Shown here piece after piece: positions 1 through 8,529 of a DNA stretch of 64,000 nucleotides. The notes beneath the pieces were generated by a model. The model saw nothing but the letters and a program-made list of their open reading frames with translations. It had not been told where the DNA came from and did no database searches. Within the stretch, counting starts at the first letter, position 1. Each line of letters opens with the position of its first letter. The position numbers were made by a program, and so were the translations under genes. This DNA comes from Deltaproteobacteria bacterium HGW-Deltaproteobacteria-6 (GTDB lineage Bacteria; Desulfobacterota; Syntrophia; Syntrophales; Smithellaceae), in contig PHAT01000004.1 in assembly GCA_002840435.1 (NCBI GenBank), forward strand, positions 124,001 through 188,000. The letters run 5' to 3'.

Positions 1-54
1 GATGGCACAAGCATTGCTGTTATGGACATCATGAACCAAACGATCATTTCGTAG
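1..54 (+). CDS. C-terminal end of an upstream gene (partial)
   Basis: Frame 1 is open from the window edge to a TAG at 52-54 and reads DGTSIAVMDIMNQTIIS. The peptide has a protein-like composition, and the next gene on the same strand begins about 180 bases later. That fits the tail of a truncated upstream gene, possibly a repeat or propeller-type protein. Only 17 residues are visible, so the family cannot be named and chance openness cannot be excluded. Confidence 0.35.
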   Translation, partial: DGTSIAVMDIMNQTIIS

Positions 55-238
55 GATCCGTCAAAGGGAATGTCACGCAAAGAAAAAAAGGAGATTCCAA
101 ACCGGTTAAGAAATTGCCAATCATAGCAGTTCTCGCCATTTGCGAGAAAGAAAGGAGTTTCAAGAGAAGAGGAAACATATGAGAGGATTGTCCGTCTTGC
201 CAAATAGAAAAAAAATAAAAATCGAAACAGGAGATTGC

Positions 239-2596
239 ATGATAAAGAAAATTTCATTAAAAATTTGCATTGTGATGTTGGTCGTCGGCGCCTTCAGTGT
301 TGCCTATGGTTTGAGTTCCTACCTGACATCTTTCAACGCCACCTATGGGACTTCGGGTACGGCTCTTAGCACGTGCTCATTATGTCATCCGGGCGGTGAT
401 ACGTCGCAGTTCAACCCCTATGGGCTGGATTACGCGAACGCTGGCAGTTTTGCGGCTATTGAATCCCTCGACTCGGATGGCGACGGATTCACGAACATCG
501 ATGAGATCAGGGCCGGAACCTTTCCCGGGGATGCCACAAGCCATCCTACCGCTGCTGACACAACCCGCCCGGTTGTTTCGGCATTTGTTATTCCGGCAAG
601 CGCAAGTTCACTGGTCATTTCCGTTACAACTTTTACCGCCACAGATAATGTTGCCGTGACGGGTTATCTGCTCACGGAGACATCGGCAACGCCATTGGCC
701 TCGGCTGCGGGATGGACCGCCACAGCCCTGGCAAGCTACACGTTCAGCTCGGCGGGAAACAAAACCCTTTATGCCTGGGCAAAGGATGGCACGGGTAACA
801 TTTCTGCGCCTTTAAGCAGAACGACGTCCATCACACTGCCTGATACGACAGCCCCGGTGATTACCGGATTTACCATCCCGGCAAGCAGCAGTTCCACCAC
901 CGTTTCCATTACGACGTTTACCGCTACAGACAATGTCGGTGTCACAGGCTATCTGATCACCGAAACCGCAACTACCCCCTTAGCCTCGGCTGTGGGATGG
1001 TCCGCGACGGCACCGGCAAGCTATACGGTCAGCTCTGCTGGTAACAAGACCCTTTACGCCTGGACGAAAGACGCGGCAGGGAATATCTCGGTGCCCATAA
1101 GCAGAACGACGGCAATCACCCTTCCCGATACGAGCGCTCCCGTGATTACAGGCTTTGCTATCCCGGCAACCTCGACATCCCTTGCCGTTGGAATCACATC
1201 ATTTACCGCCACGGATAATACCGGCGTGACGGGCTATCTGATCAAGGAGACCTCTGCGACGCCTTTGGCTCAGGCGACGGGATGGACCACTCAGGCTCCC
1301 ACAGGGTATACGTTCAGCTCTGCGGGCAGCAAAACCCTTTATGCCTGGGCAAAAGATGGAGCTGGTAATATCTCCGCACCTATGAGCGCGATGATAACCA
1401 TCACGCTGCCCGATGCGGCACCGCCTGTTGTCGGAAGCTTTGCCATACCTTCAAGTTCCGGCTCGCTGACGGTGTCCATTTCTGCTTTTACCGCAACCGA
1501 CAATGTGGGTGTCACGGGCTATCTTGTCAAAGAGACTTCGACCATTCCTTTGGCCTCAGCGACGGGATGGAGCGCAACACCGCCGGCAAGCTACACGTTC
1601 GGTTCGGCGGGCTCCAAGGTTCTCTATGCCTGGGCGAAGGACGCCGCAGGCAATGTCTCCGTACCACTGAGCGCCATAACGAGCATTACTCTTCCTGATA
1701 CGGTTCCGCCTTCTGTAACGGGGTTTGTCATTCCGTCAAATTCAAACACGCTGACGATCCCGATTACAACCTTCACGGCAACCGACAACATGGGTGTTAC
1801 AGGCTATCTGGTGACGGAAGTCTCCACGGCACCTTTGGCCTCGGCTGCTGGATGGACCGCCACGGCACCGTCGGGTTATACCTTCAGTTCAGTGGGTTCC
1901 AAGGTCCTCTATGCCTGGGCAAAAGATGGGGCGGGCAATATCTCCACATCCTTCAGCGCATCGACAACCGTAGCCGTTTCCGACGCCACGCCGCCGGTGA
2001 TTGTCGGCTTTACGATTCCTTCCACGTCCAACTCGCTCACCGTAAGCATTACGACCTTTGCCGCAACGGATAACGTTGCCGTGACGGGTTATCGGGTTTC
2101 TGAGAGTTCCGCGGTTCCTACGGCAGGCACCACGGGGTGGAGCGCAACCCCGCCTGCGGGCTATACGTTCAGTTCGGCGGGTTCCAAGATCCTCTATGCC
2201 TGGGCAAAGGACGGGGCAGGCAACATCTCGGCCGTAGCAAGCGACAATGTTGTCATTTCGACGTCGGATGCAACACCCCCGACCATCACCAAGTTTGTTA
2301 TCCCGTCCAGGTCGTCGTCGCTTACCGTTCCCGTTACTCTGACGGCAACGGATAATGTAGGCGTCACCGGGTATCTGCTGACGGAGTCATCACAACGTCC
2401 GAACGCCGCCGACTCCAAATGGAGATCAACGCCGCCGACGAGTTATACCTTCCGCGCTTCGCGCACCAGGATCCTCTATGCCTGGGCAAAAGACGGGGCG
2501 GGAAATATATCGAAGAGTGTCAGACGGTCTGTTGAGATCAGTTACCGGGGCACAATTCCTGGTCATAACGATGATGATGAGGAGGAAGACGATTAA
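239..2596 (+). CDS. Secreted CxxCH protein with seven tandem ~90-residue repeats and acidic tail
   Basis: A 785-residue exported protein. The start at 239 is chosen because it follows an AGGAGA site and opens directly into a signal peptide (Lys-rich start, hydrophobic core to about residue 24). An in-frame ATG at 179 with a GAGGAAA site is the alternative. A single heme-c motif CSLCH lies at residues 46-50. A calcium-loop-like DSDGDGFTNIDE follows at 78-89, as in thrombospondin type-3 or EF-hand-like linkers. From residue 107 there are seven repeats, each opening D-T/A-x-x-P-x-V and carrying FTATDN, VTGYL and LYAWAKDGAGNIS blocks. The protein ends in a DDDEEEDD tail. The repeats look like Ig-like or bacterial surface beta-sandwich units. 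A surface or periplasmic redox or adhesion role is inference; no enzyme domain is visible. A small hairpin (arms 130-136 and 142-148) lies in the leader. Confidence 0.85.
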   Translation: MIKKISLKICIVMLVVGAFSVAYGLSSYLTSFNATYGTSGTALSTCSLCHPGGDTSQFNPYGLDYANAGSFAAIESLDSDGDGFTNIDEIRAGTFPGDATSHPTAADTTRPVVSAFVIPASASSLVISVTTFTATDNVAVTGYLLTETSATPLASAAGWTATALASYTFSSAGNKTLYAWAKDGTGNISAPLSRTTSITLPDTTAPVITGFTIPASSSSTTVSITTFTATDNVGVTGYLITETATTPLASAVGWSATAPASYTVSSAGNKTLYAWTKDAAGNISVPISRTTAITLPDTSAPVITGFAIPATSTSLAVGITSFTATDNTGVTGYLIKETSATPLAQATGWTTQAPTGYTFSSAGSKTLYAWAKDGAGNISAPMSAMITITLPDAAPPVVGSFAIPSSSGSLTVSISAFTATDNVGVTGYLVKETSTIPLASATGWSATPPASYTFGSAGSKVLYAWAKDAAGNVSVPLSAITSITLPDTVPPSVTGFVIPSNSNTLTIPITTFTATDNMGVTGYLVTEVSTAPLASAAGWTATAPSGYTFSSVGSKVLYAWAKDGAGNISTSFSASTTVAVSDATPPVIVGFTIPSTSNSLTVSITTFAATDNVAVTGYRVSESSAVPTAGTTGWSATPPAGYTFSSAGSKILYAWAKDGAGNISAVASDNVVISTSDATPPTITKFVIPSRSSSLTVPVTLTATDNVGVTGYLLTESSQRPNAADSKWRSTPPTSYTFRASRTRILYAWAKDGAGNISKSVRRSVEISYRGTIPGHNDDDEEEDD

Positions 2597-2694
2597 CCTT
2601 TTCAAATAGGTTCGGGGCATCATTCCTTGCGGAAGAACCCCATCACGGCGGATCGGTGCTTGCCTTGCGCAAGCATCACCGCGAGATGCACCTG

Positions 2695-2736
2695 GGCGCC
2701 TTTGGCAGTAACACCGTCAAAGGCGCCTGCTTTTTT
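2695..2736 (+). terminator. Rho-independent terminator after the repeat protein
   Basis: Perfect 10-bp arms GGCGCCTTTG (2695-2704) and CAAAGGCGCC (2718-2727) are followed by TGC and six T residues. It lies about 100 bases after the stop of the repeat protein and closes that transcript. Confidence 0.8.
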
Positions 2737-2810
2737 CTGCATCGTGGAGCACAGGGGCAGAGACATTCTTTCCTTATTAACTTACCCCTTGCAGGCTACT
2801 TCAATTTTCT

Positions 2811-3048
2811 TCAATTGAAACGCAAAAGAAGGGAAATGGGAACATTTTCTATTTGCAGCAAAAGATGAAAGTGGTTGGGATTAACGCGCATGCAAGCAGG
2901 AGGTCCTGGTTTCAATCAACAAATCCGCAAGACCTTTCAGAAATAATAAATAATCATCTTGATCTGTGAAGATTTTCTGGCGGTCAATTCCTCTGTCTAT
3001 CACGCGATGCAGGGCCCCGGATGTATCTATGCGCGATTGTCTTGGCAT
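2811..3048 (-). pseudogene. Decayed REP-associated-type (Y1/HUH) transposase fragment
   Basis: From an ATG at 3048 the minus strand reads MPRQSRIDTSGALHRVIDRG, followed by a DDYLLFLKGLADLLIETRTSC block. This is the N-terminus of IS200-like/RAYT transposases (Y1_Tnp). The frame then stops at 2881. After one-base shifts the expected continuation ACALIP and then NHFHLLL (the HUH metal-binding motif, codons at 2856-2876) is found in other frames, so at least two indels have occurred. The remaining gene (catalytic Tyr helix) is absent. It is a dead fragment of the family that mobilises REP palindromes; possible dispersed palindromes are listed separately. Confidence 0.8.
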
Positions 3049-3163
3049 GAACATCTCATGAAATTCGATTTCAAAACATATCAATTGATATTTTGAAGTA
3101 CGTTCCTATCGTTACCTCTCCCACAGCCCATGGTGCCATTGGCACATGTCCGCAAAGAAGATT

Positions 3164-4291
3164 CTAAAAATATTTTTTGATTAATTCTGCAACATATTCG
3201 GCAATGGCAGGTGATGCGGTCAAGCCGGGCGATTCGATTCCAATCAGATTGATCAGTCCGGGGAAGCCCTTGGCTGATTCATCAGCAATAACGAAATCCC
3301 TTATAATTTTATCATCAGGTGTTTGTATCGATGACATGATGCCCGACATATCAGGCTGCAAGTCGTCATACTCAATAAAAGGCAGGTAACTTCTGACATC
3401 TTCAAAGAAAAACTGATGCAATGAATCATCGACGGAATAATCGATGCTGTCCGACCAGAAAAAGTGGGGCCCCAACCGCATCCCGCCATTCATGTCCGGG
3501 GTTGTATGAATCCCAACGCTTCCTACGTCCGGCGGAACAGGATAAATAAGCAATTTGGGATATTTTTCAAGTTGTCTGACGGCGCGGAAGTAAATTCCCT
3601 TGTGGTAATTGATTCTGTAGCCTTGTGCAGCAGAGTCTATTCCAACCATTTCCGATACTTTGTCACTGTAAAGTCCGGCTGAATTGATTAACACGCTGGT
3701 TGTTATTTCATATACATCATTACGCGCGGTTCGAACCTTGACCACATATCCCGCATGATGCTTTTTTATTGAAACAGCCTCGTGGTTGTATAAGTATATG
3801 GCTCCATGATGAATGGAATCACTTTCAAAAAACGACATCAGCTTTTCTGAATCGACATAACCCGAAGTTGGAAAGTATATGGCCTTTGCAGCTTTCACAT
3901 TGGGTTCAATCTGCCTGATTTCAGCTTCATCGACCATTCTGCAATTCTTTGCTCTGTTGCCAATGGCCTTCCGGTATAGATTATCCAGCTTATGGATGCT
4001 TTTTTCTTCCTTGGCGATCAGAAGCTTGCCTGAATTATTATACGGTATCGAATGATCTTCACAGATTTTATAGAGCAGTTCATTCCCGCGAAAGCACAGG
4101 CGGCTCTTTAAAGAACCCGGTTCGTAGTATATTCCGGCATGAATCACTTCACTGCTGCGCGATGACGTTTCCTGTCCAAATTTGCCGTGGCGTTCCACGA
4201 CAACAATACCGCTGTATGTTTTAGACAGCTCGGAAGCAATCGCCAGCCCAACAACGCCTGCGCCGATAATCAGAATATTTACATCATTCAT
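3164..4291 (-). CDS. FAD-dependent oxidoreductase, L-2-hydroxyglutarate oxidase (LhgO)-like
   Basis: 375 residues, full length for the DAO-type LhgO/YgaF family. The Rossmann FAD motif GAGVVGLAIASELS is at residues 10-23. The block SSRSSEVIHAGIYYEPGSLK (44-63) is the family's flavin/substrate segment, and a C-terminal GIESPGLTASPAIAEYVAEL helix is typical. Known members oxidise L-2-hydroxyglutarate to 2-oxoglutarate and pass electrons to the quinone pool; the substrate here is inferred from family resemblance only. It lies about 50 bases downstream of a diheme lipoprotein gene on the same strand, which could serve as an electron partner (inference). The translation start follows AAAGAAAG. Confidence 0.85.
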   Translation of the reverse strand: MNDVNILIIGAGVVGLAIASELSKTYSGIVVVERHGKFGQETSSRSSEVIHAGIYYEPGSLKSRLCFRGNELLYKICEDHSIPYNNSGKLLIAKEEKSIHKLDNLYRKAIGNRAKNCRMVDEAEIRQIEPNVKAAKAIYFPTSGYVDSEKLMSFFESDSIHHGAIYLYNHEAVSIKKHHAGYVVKVRTARNDVYEITTSVLINSAGLYSDKVSEMVGIDSAAQGYRINYHKGIYFRAVRQLEKYPKLLIYPVPPDVGSVGIHTTPDMNGGMRLGPHFFWSDSIDYSVDDSLHQFFFEDVRSYLPFIEYDDLQPDMSGIMSSIQTPDDKIIRDFVIADESAKGFPGLINLIGIESPGLTASPAIAEYVAELIKKYF

Positions 4292-4341
4292 AATGCTTTC
4301 TTTTGTCTGTTCCGGGGATGTCCCCTGCCTGGAAAAGCTTG

Positions 4342-4833
4342 TTAATGTCCGAACATCGGCCCTTCAGGACCCATGTGGCAGGAGTAACATCCGAACCCCC
4401 TGCGGGTGATGATGCTGAAACTTTTCAGGCCCAGGGCTTCGCTCATCATCGGCACCAGACGGTCCAACTTCAGCCGGGTGGTATCGGGATATTTCGCGAA
4501 TTCCGGCCTGAGCAGTGCATCTCCGCTCAAACGCGGCAGGTGGGCGGAGGGCATGTGGTAGTTGTCGGAGACCGCTCCCGTACCGTGGCATAGTGTGCAG
4601 TCCACCTGAGAGAATCTTTCCGGCCGCCAGGTGCCGAACAACAAAGCGGCGCGGGGCAGGACCGCCTCAGTCATGCGCGCCTTCTTCTGTTCTACGCTCA
4701 TCTCCGGCCAGGTGAGGCGATCTCCGGACGGCCCCATGGGACCGACACGCTTGGGGTAGCAGCTCACCAAAGCGACTGCAGCCAGAACCAGTCCGATCAG
4801 CAGAAGCCAGGTTCGACGATTGGTTGTTGCCAT
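4342..4833 (-). CDS. Diheme c-type cytochrome-like lipoprotein
   Basis: 163 residues with a lipoprotein signal peptide: N-terminal TNRR, a hydrophobic core, then lipobox LVSC with Cys about residue 25. Two heme-c motifs are seen, CTLCH in the middle and CYSCH near the C-terminus. Met and His residues that could be distal ligands lie nearby. It is probably anchored on the periplasmic side of a membrane and carries electrons. The gene is directly upstream of, and co-directional with, the LhgO-like flavoprotein, so the two may be co-transcribed. No family name could be assigned. Confidence 0.8.
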   Translation of the reverse strand: MATTNRRTWLLLIGLVLAAVALVSCYPKRVGPMGPSGDRLTWPEMSVEQKKARMTEAVLPRAALLFGTWRPERFSQVDCTLCHGTGAVSDNYHMPSAHLPRLSGDALLRPEFAKYPDTTRLKLDRLVPMMSEALGLKSFSIITRRGFGCYSCHMGPEGPMFGH

Positions 4834-4881
4834 AGATCCTCCTTTGATTTTTATAAGACCTCATTTTTCACGTTATTCATA

Positions 4882-5022
4882 TTAATTTATCGGCGCAGCC
4901 GTCGACATACTGTCATTCGATGACCGCCGTCTTCTGGCCTGCTCTTCCAGAGTCCAGCCGATATACTTGCCGGCCTCTCCACAACCCAGGACGATATTTG
5001 GGTAATGATTGTTTTCAGACAT
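4882..5022 (-). pseudogene. N-terminal remnant of a pyridine-nucleotide disulfide oxidoreductase
   Basis: A 46-codon frame preceded by an AAGGTG ribosome site opens MSENNHYPNIVLGCGEAGKY, then IGWTLEEQ. This is the FAD-binding start of the mercuric reductase/dihydrolipoamide dehydrogenase class. After a one-base shift the expected continuation GQKTAVIE is read, then a TGA, then QYVDGCAD in place of the usual YVGGSCPN redox-disulfide region. The start is intact but the body carries a frameshift, a stop and then loss of homology. Confidence 0.7.
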
Positions 5023-5358
5023 GCGGATCACCTTAAATTATGAGGTATGTGATTAATAATTATCGAGTAATATACAACACGAACCTGTCGGACGCAAAAA
5101 CTTTTCTCGGGAACATGAAGGAAGATTTCTCAACAGGTGAACAATCGCTCTACCTTCTCACGTTTACCAATATATATTAATGATTGTAATGTTGAAATAA
5201 CAGGTTGAATCTGAAAAAACAGTTCAGGAAGAAATGGTCAGGCGTCGAAGTTCGAAAATCATTTTGCATGAGTACAGCAGTCTTTTTTGATTAAAAAAAG
5301 GGGCTTACTTCTGAGGAATCCTTTTTGAAGTATGGCCCTCTTTGTTTCCCCTTGGAGA
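5023..5358. other. AT-rich stretch without a supported gene
   Basis: No convincing coding frame was found. The sequence is visibly AT-rich to about 5290. A hairpin with arms 5301-5311 and 5327-5338 lies beside an A7 run at 5293-5299. Read on the minus strand this is a terminator-like structure, but no intact minus-strand gene lies upstream of it, so it may be left over from the decayed insertion sequence next door. Confidence 0.5.
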
Positions 5359-5383
5359 AACTTACTATTTTAGGGACATCCCC
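5359..5383 (-). repeat. Dispersed palindrome-containing repeat, copy 1
   Basis: On the minus strand this reads GGGGATGTCCC followed by TAAAATAGTAAGTT. A diverged copy (21 of 25 positions) lies at 8826-8850 on the plus strand. The core is palindromic. Such short repeats near RAYT remnants resemble REP-type elements; the link is inference. Confidence 0.5.
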
Positions 5384-5498
5384 CTCTGTGCCCCACTCTT
5401 GCCGCTTCTTCCTAGCTTAATCTCCCTTCCTGCCAACCCGAATACATCTGTTCAAATCGCATCCTCCGGATCTCCTGTAGCATCTCCGTCCGTCTCAT
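5370..5498 (-). pseudogene. N-terminal remnant of an ISNCY-like transposase
   Basis: From ATG 5498 the minus strand reads MRRTEMLQEIRRMRFEQMYS, then GWQEGRLS, an in-frame TAG, then EEAARVG. This matches the usual N-terminus of ISNCY/integrase-core transposases, where GRLTQEEAA(R/Q)LLGV leads into the HTH; the TAG replaces the Gln codon. The frame is lost soon after and no DDE core is present. Assignment is from recalled family motifs, so the IS family is tentative. Confidence 0.6.
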
Positions 5499-5529
5499 CC
5501 GTCACCTCCATCGAGGTAACTTCTTAACC

Positions 5530-5569
5530 GGACAGTTTATGTGCTACAAGACAGGACATATTATGTGCT
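5530..5569 (+). repeat. Tandem 16-bp repeats at the probable IS end
   Basis: GGACAGTTTATGTGCT (5530-5545) and GGACATATTATGTGCT (5554-5569) match at 14 of 16 positions and are offset by 24 bp. They lie just upstream of the start of the transposase remnant, where the transposase-binding end repeats of an insertion sequence would be expected. Confidence 0.5.
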
Positions 5570-5592
5570 TCTTACACCGCCCAAATCCTTCT

Positions 5593-5621
5593 TTGACATG
5601 AGTCCTCATTTTGCCTATACT
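5593..5621 (+). promoter_or_regulatory. Sigma-70 promoter of the DUF819 operon
   Basis: TTGACA (5593-5598), a 17-bp spacer and TATACT (5616-5621). The gene starts 97 bases after the -10 box. The promoter begins 24 bp beyond the last IS-end repeat, so it may be chromosomal or may have been supplied or juxtaposed by the decayed element. Confidence 0.7.
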
Positions 5622-5717
5622 CTCCGCGGCCAAATTTTTTCCTGCGGGCAGCCGCGCAAGCGTTCGCGCTGAAAACCGACGGAAGCGCCAGACTGATCTT
5701 CGTTTTGGAGGAATACT

Positions 5718-6863
5718 GTGGCACTTGTGGCTCTGATTCTTTTTTATCTCCTTTTTCCGGCGGCCGCCGTTTATCTGGCCGCCAGATACACCGTCTTCAA
5801 CAGACTGGGCGCGGTCGTTGTCTGTTACATCGCCGGGATTCTCGTCGGCAACGTCGGTTTGATTCCGGCTCACCCGACCGCACTTCAAAATCCGCTGATG
5901 CTGGTCACGATCGGTCTGGCGCTTCCGCTGATGTTTTTTTCCATCGACATGCGCCGCTGGAGCAGGCTGGCGGGTAAATCACTCCTCTCCTTCGGACTGC
6001 AAATCCTGGCCATTGTTGTCATTGCGTTCGCGGGGTTTTTTCTCTTCCGCGTGGGCGTCGGCGAAGAAACCTGGAAAATCGCCGGCATGTTCGTGGGCGT
6101 TTATACCGGCGGCACCGTCAACCTGGGCGCCATCGCCACGGCGCTGCGCACCGACCAGACGCTTTATCTTGCAGCACATACCTCCGACGTTCTGGTCTCC
6201 AGCGTCTACCTGCTTTTCCTGATGACGGTCGGACAGCGGGTTTTCGGGCTGATCCTGCCCGCTTTTGCAGCCGATGCCGGCACTGCGGCGGATCGGGAGC
6301 CGGACTTCGATTCTTACGCCGGCATATTTTCCGCCCGGACGGCCGCTGGTCTTGCCAAAGCCCTCGGTCTGGCCGTGCTGATTTTTGCGGCAGGCGGGCT
6401 CGCGTTTCTGGCCTTTTCGGAAAATGTGGCCTTTGTCGTCGCGATCCTCGCCATTTCCACGCTGGGCATTTTATTTTCATTTATCCCCGCCGTCCGCGGC
6501 ATCCGCATGACCTACCAGCTCGGCAATTACTTCATCCTGATCTTCTGCCTGGTCGTGAGCTCCATGGCGGATTTCAACCGTCTGGTCTCCACAGCGCCGG
6601 TCATGCTCATGTACGTAGCTTTCACGGTCTTCGCGTGTCTGCTTCTGCATGTCGCCCTGGCGCGGATCTTCAGGATCGACACCGACACGGTCATCATTAC
6701 TTCCGTAGCGGGGATCTGCTCGCCGCCGCTGGTGCCGATGGTCGCTTCCGCGTTAAGAAATAAAGAGATTGTGATTTCGGGTGTGATCACCGGAATTATC
6801 GGCTGGGTTGTGGGAACGTATCTGGGAATCGCTGTGGCGTATGTTCTGCGCGCAGTCGCATGA
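5718..6863 (+). CDS. DUF819-family inner-membrane protein
   Basis: 381 residues, almost entirely hydrophobic helices (about ten). The pattern PLMLVTIGLALPLMFFSIDM near residue 55-75 and GVYTGGTVNLGAIATAL near 133-150 are hallmarks of DUF819 (YjcL-like) proteins. Glycine-rich re-entrant segments recur in both halves, and the overall look is transporter-like. Function of the family is not established. The start is a GTG at 5718 with GGAGGA seven bases upstream. It is first in an operon with an aminotransferase (22 bp gap) and a VOC protein, so carriage of an amino acid or keto acid used by them is a reasonable inference. Confidence 0.8.
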   Translation: MALVALILFYLLFPAAAVYLAARYTVFNRLGAVVVCYIAGILVGNVGLIPAHPTALQNPLMLVTIGLALPLMFFSIDMRRWSRLAGKSLLSFGLQILAIVVIAFAGFFLFRVGVGEETWKIAGMFVGVYTGGTVNLGAIATALRTDQTLYLAAHTSDVLVSSVYLLFLMTVGQRVFGLILPAFAADAGTAADREPDFDSYAGIFSARTAAGLAKALGLAVLIFAAGGLAFLAFSENVAFVVAILAISTLGILFSFIPAVRGIRMTYQLGNYFILIFCLVVSSMADFNRLVSTAPVMLMYVAFTVFACLLLHVALARIFRIDTDTVIITSVAGICSPPLVPMVASALRNKEIVISGVITGIIGWVVGTYLGIAVAYVLRAVA

Positions 6864-6885
6864 AAAAACATTAAGGAGGACACTG

Positions 6886-8124
6886 ATGAAGCTCTATGAA
6901 TTTACAAAATCGTACCAGCTTTTTGAGGAAGCGCAGAAGTACCTGCCCAACGGCATTTATGGGCCCCGTACACCCGCCTTCCTCACTTTCGGATCTTATC
7001 CGGCTTTTATCAAGCGCGGCTGCGGCTGCCGGATCTGGGATGTGGACGGGAATGAATACATCGATTACATGTGCTCTTTCGGAACAAACCTGCTGGGGCT
7101 GAAGAATCCGCAAGTGGATGCGGCGGCGAAGCAGCAATGGGAAAACGCCGACTGCTTCACGCTGCCTTCGGATTTGTGGCTGCCGCTCGCCAAAAAGATG
7201 GTGGAGACGATTGACGGCCTCGACTGGTGCGTCTTCGGAAAAAACGGCTCCGACGTGACCTCCTACGCGATCACATTGGCCCGGGTTTACACCGGGAAGA
7301 TGGACATCCTGCTGGCCAGGGGCTCTTATCACGGATCTCATTTCTGGTGCCAGCCGCACGGACAGGGAGTGCCCGAAGAGTGGAAAACCCACGTTCACTA
7401 TTTTGAGTACAACGATGCGGAGGACTTCCGGCGCGTGTGGGCCGAGCATCAGGGCACCGTCGCGGGCGTGGTGCTCACCCCCCACCGGCACGACGCCATG
7501 AGGGATCAGGAACTGCCAAAGCCCGAGTTTGTGGAGGCGGTCAACAGCCTGGCCCGAAAAGACGGTTTCATGGTCATCATCGACGACGTCCGCTGCGGAT
7601 TCCGCCTGGACATCGCGGGAAGCTCGAAGCATTACGGCTGGAAGGCAGATATCCAGTGCTTCGGTAAGGCCATGGCCAACGGCTACGCCATTTCCGTCGC
7701 CGGAGCGCGCCGGGAGCTGATGGAGGCGGCCAAGACCATCTTTTTCACCGGCACCCACTTCTTCTCCGGCGTTCCCTTTGCCGCCGCTCTGGCCTGCATC
7801 GACGAAATCCGGGCAAGCTCTGCGATTGAGCACATTCGCCGGATGGGAACGATGTTCATGAACGGGCTTGCCGACGCGGCCGCGGCGGCAGGTGTGAAAG
7901 TGAGCGTCACCGGGCCGCCGGCCATGCCTTACATGACGTTTGCCGACGATCCGCTCTTTGAAACCAACCGGTTCTTCTGTGGAGAGGCGGCCCGGCGGGG
8001 CATCTTCCTCCATCCGCACCACAACTGGTTTGTTTGCGCGGCCATGCAGGAAGCCGATATTCAAAAGACGCTGGATGTCGCGTCCGTTTGCTTCAAACTC
8101 ACCCGGGAAAAGATCGGAGGCTGA
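6886..8124 (+). CDS. Class-III PLP aminotransferase (glutamate-1-semialdehyde aminotransferase-like)
   Basis: 412 residues counted from ATG 6886, which follows AAGGAGGACACTG; upstream in-frame starts overlap the DUF819 gene and were rejected. Fold type I features are in order: substrate-entry GCGCRIWDVDGNEYIDY, phosphate-binding GKNGSDV, SYHGSHFW, PLP-ring Asp in VIIDDVRCGFRLD, and the Schiff-base Lys261 in CFGKAMANG. All catalytic positions are present. GSA aminomutases normally have FDEVMTGFR and a GGGxPVGA loop; the different loop here argues against heme biosynthesis and for an amine or amino-acid transaminase of unknown substrate. The VOC gene starts 1 base after its stop codon, so the two are almost certainly co-translated. 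Confidence 0.85.
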   Translation: MKLYEFTKSYQLFEEAQKYLPNGIYGPRTPAFLTFGSYPAFIKRGCGCRIWDVDGNEYIDYMCSFGTNLLGLKNPQVDAAAKQQWENADCFTLPSDLWLPLAKKMVETIDGLDWCVFGKNGSDVTSYAITLARVYTGKMDILLARGSYHGSHFWCQPHGQGVPEEWKTHVHYFEYNDAEDFRRVWAEHQGTVAGVVLTPHRHDAMRDQELPKPEFVEAVNSLARKDGFMVIIDDVRCGFRLDIAGSSKHYGWKADIQCFGKAMANGYAISVAGARRELMEAAKTIFFTGTHFFSGVPFAAALACIDEIRASSAIEHIRRMGTMFMNGLADAAAAAGVKVSVTGPPAMPYMTFADDPLFETNRFFCGEAARRGIFLHPHHNWFVCAAMQEADIQKTLDVASVCFKLTREKIGG

Positions 8125-8125
8125 G

Positions 8126-8515
8126 ATGAAATGGTATCATGTGGGCATCAAGGCGAAAGACCGCCCGGCGTCCATCCGGTTTTACGGCGACGTTCTGGGG
8201 CTGGCCGTCGTGGATGAGGTGGAGATCTGGGGAAAGGTCTTCACCTTCGTCGGCAATGACGCTTTTCAGATTGAAATCGAACAGGCCAATCCCCATGAGA
8301 CACAGACGGACCCGTCCGCCATGACGGGGCTCAATCACATCAGTGTGGTCGTGGATGATATTCAGGCGCTGGTGAAGAACGCGCGCGCCCGGGGGGCCGA
8401 GGTGCTCATGGAGCCGTTTGCCTCCCGGCCGGACCGGCTCACCACCTTCATCCGCGATCCGGACGGCGTCCTGATCCAGATTATCGAGTACGTGAAAAAA
8501 GAGGCGGAAGGCTGA
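8126..8515 (+). CDS. VOC (glyoxalase/dioxygenase-fold) metalloprotein
   Basis: 129 residues from ATG 8126, using GGAGG inside the end of the aminotransferase gene. Two beta-alpha-beta-beta-beta modules are visible: the first opens WYHVGIKAKDRPASIRFYGD, the second LNHISVVVDDI and ends RDPDGVLIQIIEY. Candidate metal ligands are His5 in WYHVG, His in LNHIS and the Glu of IIEY. This is like methylmalonyl-CoA epimerase, glyoxalase I and related enzymes. The operon partner is an aminotransferase, so it may act on a keto-acid or lactaldehyde-type intermediate; substrate unknown. Confidence 0.8.
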   Translation: MKWYHVGIKAKDRPASIRFYGDVLGLAVVDEVEIWGKVFTFVGNDAFQIEIEQANPHETQTDPSAMTGLNHISVVVDDIQALVKNARARGAEVLMEPFASRPDRLTTFIRDPDGVLIQIIEYVKKEAEG

Positions 8516-8529
8516 TCCGCGGCCTTGAT

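Noticed and set aside
64-150. CACGCAAAG in the leader of the repeat protein suggested a GEMM cyclic-di-GMP riboswitch
   Set aside because: The rest of the GEMM core (GGCAAACC, tetraloop, second conserved block) is missing, so only a fortuitous match is seen.
6871-8064. 397-codon open frame on the minus strand
   Set aside because: Antisense shadow of the aminotransferase gene, whose motifs and start are clear. No ribosome site or domain on the minus strand.
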